The translations under genes were made by a program, and so were the position numbers. From Mesorhizobium sp. B2-8-5 (GTDB lineage: Bacteria; Pseudomonadota; Alphaproteobacteria; Rhizobiales; Rhizobiaceae), in contig NZ_CP083951.1 of the NCBI RefSeq assembly GCF_006440675.2, positions 4,931,501 through 4,995,500 on the forward strand: a stretch of 64,000 bases of DNA. Direction: 5' to 3'. The notes under the pieces are model-generated. The model worked only from the letters and a program-made list of their open reading frames with translations, was not told the DNA's origin and did not search any database. Shown here piece after piece: positions 58,354-64,000 of the stretch. Within the stretch, counting starts at the first letter, position 1, and each line of letters starts with the position of its first letter.

Positions 58354-58587
58354 CTACTCTATCGCGCCCGGCGTCTCGGGCTCGTCCTCGGGAGGGTCGA
58401 GGATTTCGATCAGTTTCGCCACGCGGACGCCGGGCATGGCGTGGCCCTCGTTGACCAGCGCCTCGTCGGCGCCGATCCAGGCGAAGGCCTCGCGCAGTTC
58501 CTCAAGGCTGGCGCCGGTCAGCGCGATGTCGGCGATGACGGCCTCGTCGACCGGTCCAAGCACGGAGATGATATCGTTGCGGGTCAT
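58354..58587 (-). CDS. Small hypothetical protein
   Basis: A 77-residue acidic protein. It starts MTRNDIISVLGPVDEAVIAD, has a helical SLEELREAFAWIGADEALVNEGHAMP and ends EDEPETPGAIE. No family recognised and no signal peptide. GGGGGAGGACAAG stands before the ATG at 58587, a strong ribosome site; the first possible ATG, five codons up, is inside that site. It is the only short gene of this region without neighbours of known function. Confidence 0.65.
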   Translation of the reverse strand: MTRNDIISVLGPVDEAVIADIALTGASLEELREAFAWIGADEALVNEGHAMPGVRVAKLIEILDPPEDEPETPGAIE

Positions 58588-58692
58588 CTTGTCCTCCCCC
58601 ATGGTCGGGATGATTGCCCAAGGAAACGAGCGACCGGCGAAGCGGGTTCCAAAAATCCGCGGGCCGGCTTCTCCAGAACGAGGCGCGATGCT

Positions 58693-59313
58693 ATGGCTCG
58701 CCCGATGAAGCCCGCCCTCCTCCTCGCCGCCCTGCTTTCGTCCACGCCGGCGCTCGCCGACTGGAAACCCGTCGAGAAAATCGAGACCTATGCCGTCTCA
58801 GGCCAGAGCGCCGAACAGCTTTATCTCTCGATCGGGGAGAAAGGGCCGGTGATCGGCAAAGATTCGGCCGGCAACGCGCGGCGCGTGATCGCGCATACTT
58901 TCTTCAAGCTGACCTGGCAGCGCGACTACCAGCCGCAAGGCAATGCTTGCGTGCTGAAGACGGCGCGGCCGAAGCTGATCATCACCTACACGCTGCCCAA
59001 GCCGGCGGGAAAGCTTGGCTCAGCCTTGCAGGGGCGCTGGGACGCCTTCGCCGCCGGGCTGATCGCGCATGAGAAGGTGCACGGCGCCGGCATCGTCGAC
59101 ATGGTGGACAAGATCGTCGCCTTCAGCACTGGCCTTACCGCCCAGAACGATCCCGGCTGCAAGAAGGTCAGGGCGGAACTGACGGCCTATCTCGACCAGC
59201 TCTCCAAGGCGCAGCGCCAGGACAGCCGCGACTTCGACAAGGTCGAGTTCGGGCGGGACGGCAACATGCTGAAGCTGATCGCGGCGTTTCTGGGCGCCGC
59301 GCCTAAAAACTGA
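58693..59313 (+). CDS. DUF922 secreted zinc-protease-like protein
   Basis: A 206-residue exported protein. The signal peptide ends about residue 23 (TPALA). The central FKLTWQRDYQPQGNACVLKTARP and the LIAHEKVHGAG motif (HExxH-like, residues about 126) mark the DUF922 family, predicted Zn-dependent peptidases. The motif H-E-K-V-H with a downstream Glu would bind Zn. The start is one of two close ATGs (58693 used). Its 3' end overlaps the VOC gene by 11 bases. Confidence 0.75.
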   Translation: MARPMKPALLLAALLSSTPALADWKPVEKIETYAVSGQSAEQLYLSIGEKGPVIGKDSAGNARRVIAHTFFKLTWQRDYQPQGNACVLKTARPKLIITYTLPKPAGKLGSALQGRWDAFAAGLIAHEKVHGAGIVDMVDKIVAFSTGLTAQNDPGCKKVRAELTAYLDQLSKAQRQDSRDFDKVEFGRDGNMLKLIAAFLGAAPKN

Positions 59314-59722
59314 TCTCCACCGCCGCAGCACTTCGCTTCGCTTCGCCGTGGAACACCGCCTCGATGTTGTTGCCGTCGGGGTCGAGCAGGAAGCAGGCGT
59401 AGTAGCCGGGATGGTAGTGGCGTTCGCCCGGCGCGCCATTGTCCTTGCCGCCGGCGGCGAGCCCCGCCTGGTAGAAAGCGTCGACCATGGCGCGGTCCTT
59501 GGCCTGGAAAGCGAAATGGTGGCGGCCGGTGAGCGCGCCGCGCGACGCGCGGCTGTCGATGCCGGAAATGAACAGCTCGTCCACCCAGAAGTAATCCTCG
59601 GCTTCGCCGCCGATCGGGATGCCCAGCACCTCAAGCACCGCGCCATAGAAATGCCGGCTGGCCTCAAGGTCGCGCACCACCAGGTGCAGATGGTCGATGA
59701 GCCGGCCGCGATAGAGTTCCAT
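59303..59722 (-). CDS. VOC family (glyoxalase/dioxygenase superfamily) protein
   Basis: A 139-residue single-VOC protein. It has HLHLVVRDLEASRHFYGAVL, the HHFAFQAKDRAMVDAFYQA loop and the end YYACFLLDPDGNNIEAVFH with the metal-binding Glu and the His of the first beta strand. It should bind a divalent metal; substrate unknown. AAGGAGG stands 8 bases before the ATG at 59722. The start 59914 in a longer frame lies in repeat sequence. Confidence 0.85.
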   Translation of the reverse strand: MELYRGRLIDHLHLVVRDLEASRHFYGAVLEVLGIPIGGEAEDYFWVDELFISGIDSRASRGALTGRHHFAFQAKDRAMVDAFYQAGLAAGGKDNGAPGERHYHPGYYACFLLDPDGNNIEAVFHGEAKRSAAAVEISF

Positions 59723-59815
59723 GGGTGACGCCTCCTTCTGAATGCTGCGGCTCAATCTAGAAGCGCCTGCTGTGCGGTCAACGCGGGGGTCTGCAGGCTG
59801 CTGACAGTTGGAGAC

Positions 59816-59895
59816 GCTGGCGGGACAGCGCCCCCTCGGTCCTGCCGAACATCTCCCGCACGAGGGGGGAGATAGCATTTTCCGGCATTTGCGAG
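59816..59895. repeat. Family-1 palindromic repeat
   Basis: In the 407-base gap 59723-60129. It holds GGACAGCGCCCCCTCGGTCC, TGCCGAACATCTCCC and CACGAGGGGGGAGATAGC. The rest of the gap shows only the start region of the MFS gene. Confidence 0.75.
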
Positions 59896-60129
59896 CGGAC
59901 TTGTCCCCAAGCAAGTGCTTGGAAAATGCCAGAGAGGGGGATTTCGCAGAGCGCTGACTTTCCTCGTCGGCGCCTTTCCACTCTCTTGGGCGCCAAAAAT
60001 CCGGATAAAAAATGCAACCAGATTGTAGGATCGGCTCCCGCCCTGGCGTCCTTCGGACGCAAACGGCCCGGTGGACTGGAAAAACCGTGCCGCATCAAAC
60101 AGGATGCCTTTCGGCATGGGAGCAGAACC

Positions 60130-61338
60130 ATGAACCATTCCTATCGTTGGGTCATCGTCGCGGCGGGCGCGCTGATGACCTGCGTGGCGCTCGGCGCCAT
60201 GTTTTCGCTGGCGATCTTTCTGGAGCCGATGTCGCTCGACACGAACTGGTCGCGCACCGGCATTTCCAGCGCCATGACCTTGAACTTCCTGGTGATGGGC
60301 CTCGGCGGCTTCGCCTGGGGCGCGATCTATGACCGGGTCGGCGCGCGGCCCGTGGTGCTTGCGGGCGCGGTGCTGCTCGGCCTGTCGCTGGTGGTGGCGA
60401 GCCGCGCCAATTCGCTGTTGGTCTTCCAGCTCAGCTATGGCGTGATCGTGGGCCTTGCGGCCAGCGCCTTCTTCGCGCCGATGATCGCGCTCACCACCGC
60501 CTGGTTCGACACCAACCGCAGCCTGGCCGTCTCGCTGGTCTCGGCCGGCATGGGCGTCGCGCCGATGACCATCTCGCCCTTCGCGCGCTGGCTGATCACG
60601 GCCTATGATTGGCGCACCGCCATGTTCGATATCGGCATCATGGCCTGGGTGCTGCTCTTGCCCGCCGTCTTCCTGGTGCGCCAACCCGCGGCGGCAATCA
60701 CTACCGCCGATGGGACGCCGGCGCCCGCCGCCGACGATCCCGGCATGAGCGTCGGCCAGGCGCTGCGCTCGCCGCAATTCATCGTGCTGGGCTTGACCTT
60801 CTTCGCCTGCTGCGCAGCGCATTCGGGCCCGATCTTCCACATGGTGAGCTATGCCATGTCCTGCGGCGTGGCGCCGATGGCGGCCGTATCGATCTACAGC
60901 GTCGAGGGGCTCGCCGGCCTTGGCGGGCGCATTCTCTATGGCGTGCTCGGCGACCGGCTGGGCGTGAAGCCGGTGCTGGTCGCCGGGCTCGCCATCCAGG
61001 GGCTGGTGATCGCCGCTTATCTCACCGTCGGCCAGCTCGACCAGTTCTACCTTCTGGCCGTCATCTTCGGCGCCACCTATGGCGGCGTGATGCCGCTTTA
61101 CGCTGTGCTGGCGCGCGAATATTTCGGCCTGCGCATCATCGGCACCATCCTCGGCGCGGCCACGATGCTCTCCAGCCTCGGCATGTCGCTGGGGCCGCTG
61201 GCCGGCGGCATGATCTACGACGCCACCGCCAGCTATCACTGGCTGTTCATCGGCTCGGCACTGATCGGGCTGGGCGCGGCCGGCATCGCCATCGCCTTCC
61301 CGCCGCAGCCCAGTCGGCAGAAGCTGCAGATGGCGTGA
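60130..61338 (+). CDS. MFS transporter, OFA/monocarboxylate-type
   Basis: A 402-residue protein with 12 expected helices. It starts MNHSYRWVIVAAGALMTCVA, has GAIYDRVGARPVVLAGAVLLGLSLV as motif A, and SSLGMSLGPLAGGMIYDATASYHW near helix 11. The pattern fits oxalate/formate antiporter or related monocarboxylate carriers. No neighbouring metabolic gene suggests the substrate. ATG at 60130 is used. Single gene with a repeat just after its stop. Confidence 0.85.
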   Translation: MNHSYRWVIVAAGALMTCVALGAMFSLAIFLEPMSLDTNWSRTGISSAMTLNFLVMGLGGFAWGAIYDRVGARPVVLAGAVLLGLSLVVASRANSLLVFQLSYGVIVGLAASAFFAPMIALTTAWFDTNRSLAVSLVSAGMGVAPMTISPFARWLITAYDWRTAMFDIGIMAWVLLLPAVFLVRQPAAAITTADGTPAPAADDPGMSVGQALRSPQFIVLGLTFFACCAAHSGPIFHMVSYAMSCGVAPMAAVSIYSVEGLAGLGGRILYGVLGDRLGVKPVLVAGLAIQGLVIAAYLTVGQLDQFYLLAVIFGATYGGVMPLYAVLAREYFGLRIIGTILGAATMLSSLGMSLGPLAGGMIYDATASYHWLFIGSALIGLGAAGIAIAFPPQPSRQKLQMA

Positions 61339-61349
61339 GGAAACTGCTG

Positions 61350-61385
61350 ATCTCCCCCCCTTGTGCCCCCTTGTAGGGGAGATTG
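61350..61385. repeat. Family-1 palindromic repeat
   Basis: GATCTCCCCCCCTTGTGCCC then CCTTGTAGGGGAGATTGGC. It lies between the MFS gene and the ankyrin gene. Confidence 0.7.
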
Positions 61386-61518
61386 GCAGTTGCACCGGCT
61401 CGAAATCCGTTGCCGGACGCCGGTGAGTGTGAAACGCTCCGTAAAAGCCGCGATCGGTGAGCGCCGGCCGACGAATATCCAGTGGTTTCGGCGCGATCGT
61501 GGTCCGGAGAGCATCGCA

Positions 61519-62154
61519 GTGAGCGCAAGCGTGGAAGCCGACGACGCCAGGGGGTGGTCCAACCTGCTGATCGCGGCGGAGAAGGGCGACACCGAAGCCG
61601 TTCGGGCGGAACTCGCGGCAGGCGCCGACATCACCCAGGCCGACGAAGACGGCTGGTCGGCGCTGCATCTTGCCGCCCATAATGCCCGCATCGCGGCGCT
61701 CATGACGCTGATCGCGGATCCGGCAATCGACGTCAATTCCAGGAACAAATGGAAGAGCACGCCCTTGAGCCTGGCGGCGGCCAAGGGCCATTACGCCTGC
61801 ATCCAGGCGCTGGCGGCCCATCCCCGTATCGATATCGATGCCCGTGCCGACTATTACGGCAGGACGGCGCTCATCGAAGCGGCAAGGAACGGACATCTCG
61901 ATGCCGTCAAGCTGCTGGTCGAGCACGGCGCGGACGTCAATGCGGCCGACAAGACTGGACGCAACAGCGCCCTCATCGAAGCCATCAAGGGGCGGCACTT
62001 TGCGGTCGCTGACTATCTGCTCGAGTCCAGGAAGGTAAACTTCCTCAACAAGGACATGCGGCTCAACGCCCTGATCTGGGCCGGCAGCACCCGCAACGGC
62101 GAGCTCATCGAGAAACTGGAAGCGGCGATCCACGCGTTCTTCGAAGGCAAGTGA
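61519..62154 (+). CDS. Ankyrin-repeat protein
   Basis: A 211-residue protein. At least five ankyrin repeats are seen, such as GWSNLLIAAEKGDTEAVRAELAAGADI, GWSALHLAAHNARIAALMTLI, KSTPLSLAAAKGHYACIQALA, YGRTALIEAARNGHLDAVKLLVEHGADVN and GRNSALIEAIKGRHFAVADYLL. It has no signal peptide and likely scaffolds proteins in the cytoplasm. A GTG at 61519 is chosen because GGAGA lies 8 bases before it; a frame starting at 61363 would run through a repeat. Confidence 0.78.
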   Translation: MSASVEADDARGWSNLLIAAEKGDTEAVRAELAAGADITQADEDGWSALHLAAHNARIAALMTLIADPAIDVNSRNKWKSTPLSLAAAKGHYACIQALAAHPRIDIDARADYYGRTALIEAARNGHLDAVKLLVEHGADVNAADKTGRNSALIEAIKGRHFAVADYLLESRKVNFLNKDMRLNALIWAGSTRNGELIEKLEAAIHAFFEGK

Positions 62155-62169
62155 GGACGAGGCGACGCC

Positions 62170-62205
62170 GAGGGAGCGAGTAATCCCCTCCCTGCGGGGG
62201 AGATC
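62170..62205. repeat. Family-1 palindromic repeat
   Basis: AGTAATCCCCTCCCTGCGGG then GGAGATCGGCC. A short member of the class between convergent genes. Confidence 0.6.
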
Positions 62206-62211
62206 GGCCAA

Positions 62212-64000
62212 TCACCCTGCCCCAGTCCCCGTGCGTACGGCCTCGCGGTCGCTCTCGTCGCGTTTCACCCGCTCGTCGGAGATCAGCACCACCGGGCATG
62301 GGCCGCGGCGCAGGACGGCCGTCGTCGTCTCGCCGAAAATCAGCTCCTCGCCCTGGCGCCGCGCCACGCCCATGACGATCAACGCCACGCTGCGGCCGGC
62401 CTGGCGGGCGATGGCATCGGCGGCGGCGGCCCGCGAGCGGATTGCCGTCTCGATCTCGACGCCGTAGCGGTCGGCAAGGGCCACGATGTCCTTCAACACC
62501 GCTTCTCGGCGGCGATGCGAGACCGTGTCGCGCGGCTCGTCGCGGCCGACCCTGGCGACATAGAGCATCTTGACCGGCGCGCCGGTGACGGCGGCGATGG
62601 CCAAAGCCAGTTCGGCGCCTCGGCGCGCAACCGCCGTGCCGTTGACAGGCACCAGTATCTTGCCGGATCCCGGGCCGAGCCGAGGCATCTGGCGGCCAGC
62701 GGCCGCCGGCTTCAACACCAGGCAGAGCGGCCCGTCAAATGCGCCGGCGACTTCATTCAGCCGATGCGAGAAGCCGCCCTTGGGGGTGACCGCGCGGCCG
62801 AGGCCGACGAGCAGCATGCCGTAGCCCTTGCGCGCCTCCTTGGCGACCGCCTCGGCCGAAAGCACCTCGTGCTGGCGGCGGGTGACCGGCGCTTCGCGCG
62901 CCGGCGTCTCGTCGCCCTTTTTCGCCGCCTCGCGGCTGTCCTCCGCACCCTTCTCGATCTCCTCCAGATGCAGCCCCTCGGTCGGCTCGGCATCGATCTC
63001 GCCGCTGGAATGCAGCACCGTCGTCGGCTTGCCGGCGCCGATGACGCCGGCAAGATAGGCGGCGAAGCGGCCGACGACGCCCTCGTCGACCACCACCAGA
63101 AGCCGCTCCAGACCGGCGACGAATCCGCGCTGGTCGACCTCCTCGCGCTCCAGCCGCTTCTTTTCCTTCTCGCCGATCGGCAGGCGACGCAACGCCCAGC
63201 GCAAGGTCGGCGGCATGATCAAAGTGGTGATGACCGCCATGGTGACGATCATGGTGAAGAGGTTATGCGAAAGTACGCCCATCGACAGGCCGATCGAAGC
63301 GACGATGACCTCCGTGGAACCTCGCGCATTCATGCCGCAGCCGACAGCGATGCCTTCGGCGCGGCTCATGCCGGCGACTTCCGCGCCAATGAAGGCGCCG
63401 CCGAACTTGCCGATCGAGGCGATCACCACCAGCGCCACGGTGAGTAGCGCGAGCTGCGGATCGATAAGCACGGTGAGATCGGCCGACAGGCCGGCGACGC
63501 CGAAGAAGACCGGCATGAACAGCGCGGTGATGATGCCGCGCAACTGCCCTTCGATGTGGCGCGACAAGATGGGCGACTCGCCCACCAAAATGCCGGCGAC
63601 GAAGGCGCCGAGCACGGTGTGCACGCCGATCAGGTCGGTGATCAAAGCCATGGCGCCCATGATGGCGAGGATGACGGTGACGACCGCGTATTCCGAGCGG
63701 AAAGTATCGTTTGTCCAGCGGATGGCGTCGAAGACGATGCGGCGCCCTAGCGTGAAGGAAAACGCCATGAAGGCGGCGACGCCGGCGATGGTGAAGGCCA
63801 GGCTGCCGATCTCGATGCGCCCCTTGGTGGCGATGCCGATGGTGATGGCGATGATCACCCAGCCGATCGTGTCCTCGATGATGGCCGAGGAGACGATGAT
63901 CTGGCCGAGGTCGCGGCGCATGAAGTTCATGTCGCGCACCACCATGGCGACGATCTTGACCGAGGATATGGAGAGCGCGGTGCCGAGGAACAGCCCGGCG
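62212..64000 (-). CDS. Cation/proton antiporter (CPA2) with universal stress domain, C-terminal part (cut by window edge)
   Basis: The frame runs off the window at 64000; the 596 or so residues seen start inside the membrane part. About six visible helices with GVHTVLGAFVAGILVGESP and VGCGMNARGSTEVIVASIGLSMG are the KefB/NhaS3-like signature. After helix 12 a linker (about 300-360) rich in Glu/Lys joins to a cytosolic UspA-like domain with KILVPVNGTAVARRGAELALA and a C-terminal GVARRQGEELIFGETTTAVLRRGPCPVVLISD. It likely exchanges Na/K for protons under stress. Confidence 0.85.
   Translation of the reverse strand, partial: AGLFLGTALSISSVKIVAMVVRDMNFMRRDLGQIIVSSAIIEDTIGWVIIAITIGIATKGRIEIGSLAFTIAGVAAFMAFSFTLGRRIVFDAIRWTNDTFRSEYAVVTVILAIMGAMALITDLIGVHTVLGAFVAGILVGESPILSRHIEGQLRGIITALFMPVFFGVAGLSADLTVLIDPQLALLTVALVVIASIGKFGGAFIGAEVAGMSRAEGIAVGCGMNARGSTEVIVASIGLSMGVLSHNLFTMIVTMAVITTLIMPPTLRWALRRLPIGEKEKKRLEREEVDQRGFVAGLERLLVVVDEGVVGRFAAYLAGVIGAGKPTTVLHSSGEIDAEPTEGLHLEEIEKGAEDSREAAKKGDETPAREAPVTRRQHEVLSAEAVAKEARKGYGMLLVGLGRAVTPKGGFSHRLNEVAGAFDGPLCLVLKPAAAGRQMPRLGPGSGKILVPVNGTAVARRGAELALAIAAVTGAPVKMLYVARVGRDEPRDTVSHRRREAVLKDIVALADRYGVEIETAIRSRAAAADAIARQAGRSVALIVMGVARRQGEELIFGETTTAVLRRGPCPVVLISDERVKRDESDREAVRTGTGAG

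Overview
The window looks like a chromosomal segment of a high-GC alphaproteobacterium of the Rhizobiales, most like Mesorhizobium or a close relative. The grounds are codon and base composition, many alternative TTG and GTG starts placed behind good Shine-Dalgarno sites, a TPR-Ku-LigD end-joining operon, a rhizobial-type exopolysaccharide locus, and several families of intergenic palindromes that I associate with that group. No rRNA, tRNA, CRISPR array, transposase or phage gene was seen. Identifications rest on reading motifs, not on database searches.

Layout. 0-5 kb: the start of a HigB-like toxin with tandem operators at the left edge, an SDR enzyme, a secreted His/Lys-rich peptide, a YdeI-type protein and a polar amino-acid ABC transporter. 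5-11 kb: a degenerate SDR and a LysR regulator lying between an intact HtrA-like pseudoprotease gene and a decayed copy of its 3' end, then YghU-type GST, YbhB/YbcL protein and an aminotransferase. 11-18.7 kb: sulfotransferase, a DUF1127 peptide, a solitary RiPP-like precursor, amidohydrolase, GFA protein, isochorismatase, an MFS remnant, a lipoprotein and an amidase. 18.7-22.9 kb: a three-subunit molybdenum/Fe-S/cytochrome c aldehyde-dehydrogenase-type operon. 22.9-25.8 kb: Sel1 and WD40 repeat proteins. 26.1-28.3 kb: a cluster of four more RiPP-like precursors around a membrane-anchored SdrD_B-like protein. 28.3-35.5 kb: exonuclease III, a hydrolase, and the TPR-Ku-LigD locus.

35.6-52.3 kb holds an exopolysaccharide cluster: CelD-type acyltransferase, Wzx-like flippase, two glycosyltransferases, a Tat-exported GH5 glycosidase, a Wzy/ligase-like membrane protein, a Wzc/ExoP-like co-polymerase without a Walker A motif, an inositolphosphorylceramide-transferase-like protein and two tandem FAD enzymes. 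Two textbook sigma-54 promoters drive its rightward arms. A TetR/MFS efflux pair sits inside the cluster. 52.3-64 kb: GNAT enzyme, ABC exporter, aldo/keto reductase, GST, flavin monooxygenase, DUF922 protein, VOC protein, MFS transporter, ankyrin protein and a truncated cation/proton antiporter with a universal-stress domain.

The most interesting signal is a set of five genes of 28-44 codons, mostly too short for routine gene calling. All encode MKKxYxKPxxxRxGxLS followed by a hypervariable tail. Their leaders fit the lasso-peptide leader rule YxxPxLxxxGxxxxxT position for position, but the tails lack the usual macrolactam geometry and no lasso synthetase is present. Three of them have TTGACA at nearly the same distance upstream of the ATG.
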